NCBI RefSeq assembly: GCF_001659605.2
Contig: NC_035170.2
Span: 13,000,502-13,064,501, forward strand
Origin: Manihot esculenta
Lineage: Eukaryota; Streptophyta; Magnoliopsida; Malpighiales; Euphorbiaceae
Reading direction: 5' to 3'
DNA: 64,000 bases
This document shows positions 23,215 to 35,439 of this stretch, piece after piece; the first letter of the stretch is position 1; the number at the start of each line of letters is the position of its first letter. The translations under genes and the position numbers were made by a program. Below the pieces are notes generated by a model. That model was given only the letters and a program-made list of their open reading frames with translations. It was not told the DNA's origin and searched no databases.

Positions 23215-23870
23215 TTTTTTTAATCAATTTTAAGTTACTTTACTTTTTAATATGTTAAACTAATTATTGAGTTTCTAATATACTTCTATTTAATATATAT
23301 TAAGAAGTAAAATTTATTAATTTTATAAATAATATAATAATAAAGGAATATAAATAAAGAGTATACTAAGAAAGACAATACAACATTTATTAGTTAAAAT
23401 ATATGAACTATATTTTTTTCATTTAAACGAAAAGAAAACTGTATTTGAAGGTAGAAAGAATAATTAATTTATCAATTTGGAATAAATTATACGTAAAATA
23501 AACAAACTGAATTCTTTTATTAAATTTAAAAGATTAAAAAACAAATTATTTGATTTAAAGTCATTAAAAAAAATTAATTGTATTTCTCTAAATTTATTTT
23601 CTTTAAATATAGTATATGACCGATAAACTCTATTTCAAGAGTAAAAAAAAAAAAACTTTTCTCGTTTTGAAAAATGTGAATTGAGTGCTGTTAGGGTTTT
23701 GATCTAGTCATTAGGGAGGTGGCGTTGGTTTTAGTATCGCTTCCCTGGTCAGTCGTGTATAGTTTGGTTGCTTTGGTTTTGCTGTTGGTATTAGATCTTG
23801 GTGCATGCGAGTGTCTTTTGAAGCTGCTTAGCAGAGAGGGGTTTCGTCCTCTCATTTTTCGATTTGGTTT
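23215..23870 (+). repeat. AT-rich dispersed repeat, copy 2
   Basis: Same order of blocks as copy 1 without the SINE: ttaatcaattttaagttac, the AT-rich body, gaccgataaactctatttc, and the tail gtgctgttagggttttgatc through tagcagagaggggtttcg. Sequence after 23870 (ttttgttttggaaaaagcttgactg) is shared with copy 3, so the original unit extended further right than the conserved part of copy 1. Confidence 0.65.
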
Positions 23871-24254
23871 TGCTACTTTGTTTTGGAAAAAGCTTGACTG
23901 TCGGCGACGACAACTTCGAACTACGCCAATACACCCAACGATTTCCGCTTGTCTCATCTCTATAGCGACGCCTTTGTATTATTGGCAAATCAAGTCTATT
24001 TTGAGCTTCAAGTTGGTTTGAGTGTACTGATAGTGATATTGCGGGGTAAGAGTTTTCTTGTAGTAACTGTCAAAGTGTTTTGATTCTATCTAGTGTTTGT
24101 TTTTCTGCGTATTGGACTCTTGAGTCCATGGTGGAAATGGTGGTGACACTGGGTAGTGAAAGAATAACGGGTCGGTCTCACCCGAGTTTGCATGGCCAGA
24201 TGGACCGCCTAATTTAGACCATAACTTTAAAGTTGAACATGTTTCTTTATATCT

Positions 24255-24475
24255 GTTGATTTTTTTTAATCGATTTTAAGTTATTTTATTTTATAATATG
24301 TTAAATTAATTATTGAGTTTCTAATATATTTTAAAATTTATTAATTTTAAAAATAATATAATAATAAATAAATATAAATAAAGAGTATACTAAAAAAGAT
24401 AATACAACATTTATTAGTTGAAATATATGAACTATGTTTTGCTATTATGTTTTGGAAAAAGCTTGACTGTCACCA
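24255..24475 (+). repeat. AT-rich dispersed repeat, copy 3 (internally deleted)
   Basis: It begins ttaatcgattttaagttat, runs through the start of the body to aatatatgaactatg, then jumps to ttttggaaaaagcttgactg, which in copy 2 lies about 450 bp further on. It is therefore a deletion derivative. Confidence 0.6.
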
Positions 24476-24506
24476 TGTTTTTCCGCTTCGCTTTTGAACA
24501 TGTATT

Positions 24507-24623
24507 GTACTTTTGAGTCCATGGTGGAAATGATGGTGAAAGTAGGTACTTTTGAGTCCATGGTGGAAATGATGGTGAAAGTAGGTACTTTTGAGTCCAT
24601 GGTGGAAATGATGGTGAAAGTAG
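24507..24623 (+). repeat. 39-bp minisatellite, three units
   Basis: Three perfect head-to-tail units of 39 bp (24507-24545, 24546-24584, 24585-24623), each containing gagtccatggtggaaatgat. A diverged single unit lies upstream at about 24119-24150 (gagtccatggtggaaatgg), the likely source. On the minus strand it reads as repeated FHHHFHHGLKS, but there is no other sign that it is translated. Confidence 0.85.
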
Positions 24624-24659
24624 GTAATTACCGGTGGTTCAAGCGGTTCCAATTAAATC

Positions 24660-25480
24660 TTCTCTGAGTTTGTGAACTAGGTTTGTAAGTTTAATATTGA
24701 TTTAACTCTAATTTAGGCTTTTTTATTCTTTAGTCCACTAAATTTTTAATGTAATTAACTTTGCATGATAAAAAGGTACTGTACAAATAGGTAATTTCAA
24801 ATATTTAAATAAAGAAATACGATTCTCTGCCCATTTTCTTGGAAGAGGGAAAAAAAAATTCTAATTTTCTCTGCCTTGTTTAAGATTTTAAGACTACTGT
24901 ACAAGTAATGTAAAATCTGACAAATTTAGTTAAGTTCAAACATGAGCACCAAAAATAGGTTCAACTCAATCCAAACCTTTTTAAAAAAATAATTTTGCTC
25001 CATTCAATATGAAACTTTTTAAATTATTATTTTTTTATTATTTTACCGTTATTAATATTAGATGTCACCAATAATTTACATCATAAATATTACATCAATT
25101 CTCACCATTTAGTGTTAAAGGTATTGAGAAAAATTTACAATTAAAAATTTATAAAAACAAGATAAAAACAATCATTCCTTGGTCTGTGTGATGAGCTAAA
25201 TCCCACCTCAAAATCATAGAAAAAATTTCTACGAAACGGATACAGCAGAACAAGCATTCAGCTAGAATAAAAATGTAAAGTTACATATCTTGTGCAGGCA
25301 GCCATCTTATTTGCTTTGTTTTAATACTTGAAGACAAACATATATATGCTGAGCCATCATCAACAACAGATTGTAACAAGGGTTATCAACCCTTCTATTT
25401 TAATCATATAGATAACCCCCAAGCAAGCATTAGGGTCCTTACAAGATTTATAACAAAATCGGGCCGCTTTAGCTTTTGCT
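24660..25480. other. 3' flank of the LRR gene, no further gene seen
   Basis: AT-rich sequence with no supported open frame. The part near 25300-25480 is probably the 3' untranslated region of the minus-strand LRR gene. Confidence 0.45.
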
Positions 25481-27675
<2,195 letters not shown>

Positions 27676-28826
27676 TTTTTAGAACAAGTTAATGGGAATA
27701 TGAAAATTAGAAGTAGCAAAACCCAGATGAAGTAAAAAAATGTTAAGAGAGAGAGAGAGGGTCAACTCAAATTTAGAACTGTAGAAGTGGGCAAGTAGCA
27801 GAAATGGCTTTAGAGAGAGAGAGAGAGGTGTGAGTCACGCAGAGGCCGTGACTCGTACAAGCGAGTCGTTGCCGTGTTCTTCTGTGGGTCCCAATGGAGG
27901 CTTTGGACGTCAAAGATTTTCGAAGCCTCTTTTGACTTTTAATTGTAAACTAAATGTGATTTGCAATGTAGCAGTTGAAGTTATTACAAGTCTAAAGTTA
28001 GAACATTTTTTCCCCCTTTGAAAAAACTGAAGATGGGATCCGCCCCAACTTCCAATCTTCTGACACCACGTAAGAATATTGGTAGGCCCTGATATGACGA
28101 AGATTAACATTGTTTATTAATTAGAATTATTATTGATCTTGAATTTTCACTTCCACTCTTTTTATGTATTGAAAAAGCTTGTTCAAATATTGTGATTGAC
28201 TTTAGTGTTTCTTTGAACGAAATCTCAATTTTATCTCTAAATTTTTAATAAATATTTAAATAAACTCGATTTCTAGTTTTAATTTAAATAAATATCTCAT
28301 TTTAGCCTTTTTCTGATAAGATTAATTATGCCAAGAAATAATGAAAAATTTGGAGGTGAGTTCTGAATTAAATAATAAATTTCGCTCAAATATATTGGGA
28401 AGGATAATTTGAAATTAATTTGCCGCTAGTATTAGGCTTTTTAAATGAAATGCGTTAAAAAGGTGCTTTACTCACTTTCATCCAGGAAAAGGGACCTTTC
28501 ATTTTTTACACAGTTTTAAATAATACAATTAATATCATGTTAATTATAATTTTCATTTTATCATTTCTTTAATTGGCATCTTTCCATTTATTTAGATTTA
28601 TTTACCTTAAAAAGTAAATAAAATTACATTAGGAATCACTTGGAACATTTTGGGATGAAATTAACAGGCACCAACAAAAGGGATGCCACGATTCAAAGAA
28701 CGACGACACATATAAGAAGAAGAGCTAGCTAGCTAGCTAGCTCATCCAGTACAGGTTCAGAAACATATTCAAAAAATATACACATTGTCCAGTTAAGATT
28801 CAAAAGGGAGACATGACAGAAAGAAA
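27676..28826. promoter_or_regulatory. Promoter/5' region of the LRR gene and spacer to the next gene
   Basis: Immediately upstream of the LRR gene start (read leftward) are two GA-repeat tracts, gagagagagaga at about 27747-27760 and agagagagagagag at about 27811-27827. They are CT repeats on the transcribed strand, common in plant 5' leaders and core promoters. An (AGCT)n microsatellite lies at about 28723-28742. The rest is AT-rich and shows no gene. Confidence 0.45.
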
Positions 28827-31800
28827 TTACACTTCCTTTGTTGCCTGCCTTCTTTCCTCTTCTTCAGCTTTAATCCAAGCGGCCTAAAACATGGGAAGAA
28901 CCAACAAATATAATTAATCTTCTTTTGCATAATCTAATAATTATAAGTAATCCCCAAAGAAAGAAATAATTAACTTGCCTTGTCCCTTTCAAGCTTGGAT
29001 AGATGTGGCCTGATGGAGTTGCCTAAACTTAAGCCTCCCCATGCTTCTTGCAACTCTCTCTCCCTTGTTTCTCTACGAGATACAGAGAATCTGATCTGGT
29101 CTCCAGGTTGCTGAGAGAAAGCTATCTTCTCTCTCTCAAGTCTTGATTTATGTTTAACCAATATTTGGTCCAGCCCACCTTCTTCACTCATCTGCATCTG
29201 CACATTTCTGCCATTTGTCTTCATCTTTAGCTCTTCTCCCTTCAAACTGAACTCCATTTTCTCTTTCTCTAGTTTAGATACATGCTTCACTAGAACCTTG
29301 TCCAAGCTTTCATAATCTTTAACAGAGTTTCCTCCATGTTTATTTTGGTGCCTCCTATTCACATTGCTTGTTTTCAATGTCAAGGCTTGCATTTTCTCCC
29401 TCTCCAGTCTATGCACTGGCTTCACCAAGATAGAGCCCAAGCTGTCTTCTGACTCATTATTTCCTGCCTTAGTATCCTGTTCTGAGCAGGTTACAGACAC
29501 ATCAGGATCCTTGTTCAAGTCAACATTTTCTTTATCTGCCCTTTCTCCATCAGAAGACCAGGTGTTTTTCTCAGCTTCTGAACTTGAAGTGGATGAATTC
29601 ACTTTCTTATTCGAGTTAATCATCCTATCTTCTTCAAACAGGTCATTTTTCCTTTTGTTCTTTGCTTCCTGAACCTCTTTTTCAAGTCTTGACACATGCT
29701 TTATCAGAAACTTATCCAGGCTGGGGACTTCAGGAACATCTTCTTTTCTTCGACTAACCACCTTATCTGGTGCTCTTTCATGTTCCTTGCCATCTAAATT
29801 TTCAGAATTCTCTCTTATCTGTTGAATTTCCTTTTCAAGCTTTGATGAATGCTTCATCAGTATACTTCCCAGGTCAGGAATGACCTCATTTACTGGTTTC
29901 TTTTGAGCAACTTCAAAATTTTGCCCCTTATTCTTCTTTGTTTCTTCAATCTCTTTCTCAAGCTTAGAGGAATGCTTAACAAGAATACTCCCTAAATCGG
30001 GCAGAGGATCATGTTCTATTTCTGAATTGACCTTTCCATTGTCATTTTTATCTTTATTCTCTAAATCACCTTGTACAGATCCATTCCTCTTGCTATTCTT
30101 AGCTTCTTGCACCTCCCTTTCTAATTTTGACATGTGCTTAACCAAAAACTTGTCTAGACTTGGGAGTTCTGTCTCAGCTTGCTTCCTTCTCGTATGCTCC
30201 AGATTTGAGAATCTCATTGTTCCTGGACCTGCAGAAGACATTCTATGAGGAATGTTAAAATTTGAGGTACAATCAGTTGCAGTGCCTGGATCATGCAGCT
30301 TACTGCTCTCCACTTCTGCTAAGGCAGCATTTAATCCACAAGTTGCCACTATAGTGGCCAAAGAAGAAAGTTCATCTTCTTTCAAGCATCTGAGCCTCTC
30401 AAGCATAATATCCACAAGTTTTGTCATATTAAGCTTTTCCAATGACTGCCTCCTTTTCTTGCATTTCCTTTGTCTTGTCTCTATAGCACTAAAGTCATCT
30501 TCTGGAGCACTAAAGCCAACATTTTGTGATACTGTTTCAGGTTCCGACCCCGACTCTGATTCATGTTCTGAAGATAATTCCTGATGATTATCCTCCATAT
30601 CTGGATTTTGACTTATTTTGCACAGCAACTCTTTGACTTCATCTTTGTTAAAGGAGGGACAGGTAGCAAGCCTAGTAAATGCAATTTTTACTGCTGCAGC
30701 TACTTCTTTATCTACATCAAATGCTGTTTCAAATGATGCTGTCACAGTATGAGTGGTAGATCTTCCTCCATTAATTGTAGATGTTTCAATTTGACTAGGC
30801 TTCCGGGGGCAATTTGGCATATCATACATGATCACCCCCATGGCTGTAGCTGCTTCAAAAGCTTCAGTTGCATTTTTCTCTGCCTTTAGCACAAGTTCTT
30901 CTGCTTCTTTGCTCTGGATCCTGCAGAGAAAATAGAGTGATTTACAAGAAAAGGAGAAAAGAAAGACATATATACTTTACAACATTGACATTTTACCTGG
31001 CCGCTCGAAGTATTCTACACCAAGATGCTTCCACCAATGCAGCCTTTCGAGCCTCCATTGCTCTATGTGCTGCCTCCCTTGCTGCAATTTTTTCTCTCAA
31101 GACTCTTGAATAATGTGGATTAGAATCTCCAAGTGTCTCATCAAGTGTTGAATTCATGCCATCTATTTCCTGTAACAATTACACAAATTTTCTTAAAAGA
31201 TCACATAATTCAATTGCATCTGTCAAGAAGAGAAGTAAGAAAACTGGAATGTGTTTAGGTATGCAAGGCAACCTGCAGCATTTTGATTTTCCTCTTCAAG
31301 TAGGAGTCCACCTTTTTGCGTGGAAACCAGTTGATAGGAGAACTCTTACGATGAGTGGGCTTCTTAATTTGTGATGTAAATTTGTTAAGAGCATTCAATG
31401 TTGATTGGCCAACCCCTTTCGGCGATCTATTCTGCACTATACAAAAGCAGAAATGTAAAATCTGGAAATGGAAATGGAACAAAATGCAGATGAAGCTTTT
31501 GAAGGATGATGCATTTGTGCACTTAATAAAAAATAATACTAAACAAAAATATGAAGTTCAAATGCCCGGAGTGTGAAATTATAAAGCATTACCCAAAAAT
31601 ATTAGAAGAAATTTACATGCAGAAAAAACTAAAAACAGAAAGTGGCTGGAGGTGAAATTCACACCGATAGATTACAGGCTCTTACTTTTCGTTCCAAAAT
31701 CCACAAAATAAATGGCTGCTGTATATAGCATGTTGGAGGACTGAATGAGCCAACCAGACAATAAATTTCACGAGTGGAACTCATATGGGGTTGTTTTCTA

Positions 31801-32542
31801 CATCCCAATTTCATGATCTGTATCTATAATTCTGGACTATAAAAACATAATCATCGTATATTGTATAGAGTTCATTTCAACCGTGAACTGGTTGCAGCAA
31901 AATTTTCTTTTCCGGGTTGCTAAGAACACAATGCTTGTTTTCCCATATTGGGCACAGAGCTTTATTGTATCCTCAGATTTAAATGGAAAACAAATTAACA
32001 AAATATTTAATTAATTCCCAATTTCTGGATTAGCTCCAACCAAATTCAGATCTTTCATCTGTAATTCATAAATCAATCAATCAATAATATGGGTAATACA
32101 ATGCCTTCTGGATTCTGTTTAGAAACTCAAGAAAAGCAAAGAGCAAAAATCCCCACTAGGCTTTGGCTCTTTGAAGTCTCGAAACAAAGAAAGAAAAAAT
32201 TAGAGTAATTATCCAGAAAAGAAGAACTAAACTAGAAGAGGGGCTAGAATAACTTGAATTGATTCTGAAGAAATAAAAGAAGTAAAAAACACTATTTCTT
32301 GAAATTAGGGGTTTGCAATTTAGTCGAACCAAAACAAAATCAATCAAAACAGGAAAAATCGTTAACAAGTAACTATAATTCTAGAAGCTGTAAGGAAGAA
32401 GAAGATGTACCTTTCCAGTCTTACTAGCTGAAGCTGCAGTTTCGCGGATATCGCGTTCTACCGTTTGAGAATCAACAGCGATTTCAGTGCTGTGCTTATC
32501 TAACACAGAGACGCAACCCAAGTCGAGGCACCCAAGATCCAT
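28827..32542 (-). CDS. Plant protein of unknown function with eight LVKHxSxLEKE-type repeats, five exons
   Basis: Join of 32411-32542, 31273-31431, 30997-31169, 28979-30920 and 28827-28883 (minus), giving 821 codons including TAA (820 aa). Introns 1-3 are GT-AG. Intron 4 (28884-28978) uses a GC donor (AAG|GCAAGT) and restores the frame to AAWIKAEEEERRQATKEV. The N-terminus MDLGCLDLGCV and a basic block NWFPRKKVDSYLKRKIK (near 78-94) precede an Ala-rich helical region (AAREAAHRAMEARKAALVEA, near 130-150). A long charged, low-complexity region carries eight copies of a 16-residue motif starting near residues 409, 464, 505, 555, 648, 693, 738 and 786, for example LDKFLVKHVSRLEKE and LGSILVKHSSKLEKE. 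I see no catalytic domain, signal peptide or membrane span. The charged helical repeats suggest a scaffold or coiled-coil role. I recognise it as a conserved plant protein but cannot name it. Upstream MSA-like motifs hint at mitotic expression. Confidence 0.9.
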
Positions 32543-32695
32543 TGCCAGATTAACCTTTCGGGATAGCTCTCGAGGAAAGAATTACGGACACAAATGGTTA
32601 AAGATATCAAGTGAAGGAGATGTATGAATAACAAAAATGTGGGTTCGAAGAAGATGGAGAAAATTACGAAAGGAGTATTTGGTGTTTTTTACTTT

Positions 32696-32703
32696 TTTAT
32701 AAA
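32696..32703 (-). promoter_or_regulatory. TATA box of the 820-aa protein gene
   Basis: On the minus strand TTTATAAAA lies about 155 bp upstream of the start codon at 32542. It is close to the AACGG cluster (32711-32788) and in the right order: MSA motifs, TATA, leader, ATG. Confidence 0.5.
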
Positions 32704-32709
32704 GCGTAA

Positions 32710-32788
32710 AGTCCGTTAAAATAGGAGTTTTTGAAAAATGTCCCAACGGCTATCTCCTATCTAAAATGCACACTAACTAGCCGTTATA
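32710..32788 (-). promoter_or_regulatory. Cluster of MSA-like (G2/M) motifs upstream of the 820-aa protein gene
   Basis: Three AACGG cores lie within 80 bp. CCCAACGGCTA at 32742-32752 (plus strand) fits the mitosis-specific activator consensus YCYAACGGYYA at all eleven positions. TATAACGGCTA at 32778-32788 (minus) fits ten. A weaker TTTAACGGACT lies at 32710-32720 (minus). Known biology: MSA elements are bound by three-repeat MYB proteins and drive G2/M-phase transcription in plants. The cluster sits 168-246 bp upstream of the ATG, where functional MSA sites usually lie. Confidence 0.6.
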
Positions 32789-32872
32789 AAACACTCGTTT
32801 GAAAACAGTTCACATTTATTTTCCAAACCTTAAACACTTTAAAAGAATGTAATCATTCTCTTTCTCTCTCCT

Positions 32873-33500
32873 GGGAAATGCATTTTCTCTCTTACCAAAA
32901 GGAAAAAACACAGCCATGTTTTTGCAGATCACTGAATCTGCAAAACGGAAAGTGCAGTGAGTTCTTCCAGAATTTTAGATTGGAAATGCAGTGAATTCTT
33001 CCATAATTTTAGATTAGAAACCATTTAATATTTGGAGGTGAATTGCTAATCTTTTGTTGGCTTCTTGCAGATTTAATGATCAGTTCAAAAATTTGTTGTT
33101 GTGCTATATGCGTACGGCGACCTGCAGCATTTTGATTTGCGTCTTGAAATTGGAGTCCACCTTTTTGCGTGGAAACCAGTTGATAGGAGAAAACTCTTAC
33201 GATGAGTGAGCTTCTTAATTTACGACGTAAATTTGTTGAGAGGATTCGATGTTGATTGGCCAATTTGCAGATTTATACTGCATTATTCAAGAGAAGAAAT
33301 GTAAGAATCTGGAAATGAAAGAATCTGGATCTTGAGGGAAATGCATTTTCTCTCTTGCCGAATGGAAAAACACAGATTGTTTTTTTTTTTTTTTTTTTTT
33401 TTTCAAATGAGTTCTTCCATAATATTAAATTGAAAACTGTTTGTTTTTTTTTTCTTGGAAATGAATTGCTGATGTTCTGTTTTCTTACCGCCATTGATTA
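32873..33500. pseudogene. Duplicated upstream block with a partial copy of exon 2 of the 820-aa gene
   Basis: Positions 33110-33335 repeat exon 2 and neighbouring intron sequence of the gene to the left (31258-31480). The stretch ttttgcgtggaaaccagttg is shared, and the copy then has a small insertion and changed bases, so the frame is lost. On either side, 32873-32913 and 33338-33376 are near-copies of each other (gggaaatgcattttctctctt), and the following ttcttccataatttt segments also repeat. A local duplication thus placed a dead exon fragment 0.6 kb upstream of the gene. A run of 24 Ts lies at 33380-33403. Confidence 0.75.
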
Positions 33501-34377
33501 CTTAAAGAGAATGTCCACCGCCTTTCGCTCATTGATGTCGATGGCTTCAAGATGAGTTCACAAATGTAGGGTTGCAGATTCGAGAGGAACATATTCAAGT
33601 TCTGCTCCGACAGATGCAGGTGAGTGATTTCAATTCTTAATTCACTGCTTTCATCATAGAAATTTACAACTACGAGGCTTTGGGATTAATTTCTCCATTT
33701 CTTTTCATTCTGCTGCATGATTACTACTTATTGATTGAATAATGGAAATATTTTGTCGTAGTTGTCCACTAAACATGGTAGAAATTCCAGAGAAAATTAG
33801 AAATTCCAAGGTCTAATATCTGAAACTGACGTTAAATTTCAATTATTTTGGCTGTTCCATGCCGTTCTTGTTGTGAGATTGGAAACTGACAACTTGAAAG
33901 ATAGTTAGAAATGAATTTTGAATTCCAAATGGTTAACTTTGCTACTGAGGAGATATTGACTTACCGACAGAAATTGATTTATCAAAAATTCTAATGAGTC
34001 TCAGTTTTTGTTCTGGCTGAGATTGTCTTTCCAATTCTGCATTGCTACCTCAGAACATTAAAATTGATGTTTTTATGCTGGAAACTGATACTTGTTTGTG
34101 AAACTTAGCACCTCAGTGCAATGGAAAAGTGTAATTGAAATGAAGAAATTCTATCCTAAAACCCCACCTACCTATCCGACTCTCGTGAAGCAATCTCTAA
34201 CACTAGGCACTATTTTAATACTAATAAGAATATTTTATTCATATTCTTCCCCCACCTTAATATTATATTATTTGTTTTACCCTAATCTTATTTATTCATT
34301 CACTCAAAAATTTCATATCATTTTATATATCTACCTCATATATTTATATATAACCTTATTACTCTCATAAATGCTCT
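33501..34377. other. Intergenic DNA, no supported gene
   Basis: No open frame here resembles a protein. The 34092-34370 frame is AT-driven, rich in Ile, Tyr and Leu, with no recognisable domain. Confidence 0.45.
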
Positions 34378-35230
34378 ATTAATGCATTAGAAAGTGCAAA
34401 ATGAATATCTTTATTCTTAATTTTTTTTGTGTCAAACCAAAAATTGTTCAAATAGGGTAGTTTCATCGACAACCATTTCAATAGTTGGAGCTGAAAATTC
34501 TCTATCGTCTTTAAAATGCATTCAGATCACGTTCATGCTCGATTATCATATGCTAATACATCTTTATTCTTAATTTTTTTTGTGTCAAGCCAAAAATTGT
34601 TCAAATAGAGTAGTTTTATCGACAACTAGTGCAATAGTTGGAGCTGAAAATTCCCTATTGTCTTCAAAATGTATTCAGATCACATTCATCCTCGATTATG
34701 ATATGCTAATACATGTAGTTAATATATCATACAATACTTCTTTTTTCTAAAAACATGATGGCCCTGCAACTATTGCAAAACGTGACCGCAACACTCTAAA
34801 AGCACGTTCAACATCTTTTTGACATGATTTTTTTTTCATTGCAAAATACCTCTTTTTCTTTATTTGTAGTTCACGAATAGTTTACATAATAAGCAGAGGA
34901 GTAATACAAAGCAAGATTGGAAAATAAATGCAATGACTCCAAAAACATTAATATCATTATTAGAGCTAAACATTCTAAAATATGCGTCCATATCCAAAGG
35001 TCATAATCAGTGACAGCTTCTAAAATGATTGTTGGTGATCCACTACAACCAGTATATTGGTCAGCCTATGCAGTAGGACAATTTTTCCATTTCCAATGCA
35101 TGCAATAACTACCTAATATTCCTGGAAAGTCACGTTGCTCACCAATATAGAAGAAGTCTCGCCACATCATGTGCATGTATCATATTTGAAAACATAAAGA
35201 GCCCTCATCAAATGTTCCAGTATGGTCAAC
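34378..35230 (-). pseudogene. PIF/Harbinger transposase fragment, minus strand
   Basis: Read on the minus strand across frame breaks, this encodes the DDE-transposase half of plant PIF/Harbinger. Blocks in order (right to left) resemble RDFPGILGSYYMHWKWKNCP, AYADQYTGCSGSPTIILEAV, YDLWIW, DVERAFRVLRSRFAIVAGP and the C-terminal FEQFLA.HKKN tail. The tail region is tandemly duplicated: 34400-34560 and 34561-34720 are near-identical 160-bp units sharing caaaaattgttcaaatag. The N-terminal half is missing. It complements the N-terminal copy at 41884-42735, which lacks this middle part. Confidence 0.8.
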
Positions 35231-35439
35231 ATAACATGTCTCAAGTTCAGTTCAAACATAAAATGAAACTCAGAATTATGGGGGTATTCAATACTCTGCA
35301 ATAAAAGAGGAATTGGTCTATGGTCGATGCAGTAGCAAATAAATAGGAATTTCTGGTTGTACCTTGTGAAACCCGACTTATTTCTTTTATTTTGTGGAAT
35401 TAATCATTCCCTTTATTTTTATTTTAGAATTTTAGAAAT

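Noticed and set aside
24507..24623. CRISPR-like direct repeats
   Set aside because: Units abut with no spacers, and the setting is a plant nuclear genome; it is a minisatellite.
24470..24652. His-rich repeat peptide (FHHHFHHGLKS)
   Set aside because: It is only the translation of a three-unit minisatellite, with no start context, no neighbours and no other support.
29364..30584. Plus-strand open frames of 73-110 codons
   Set aside because: They lie antisense to the large exon of the 820-aa gene and have Ser/Phe/Leu-rich shadow composition with no domains.
33380..33403. Poly(T) run as a retroposon tail on the minus strand
   Set aside because: No target-site duplication or processed coding sequence could be found next to it; the neighbouring block is explained by local duplication of gene sequence including intron.
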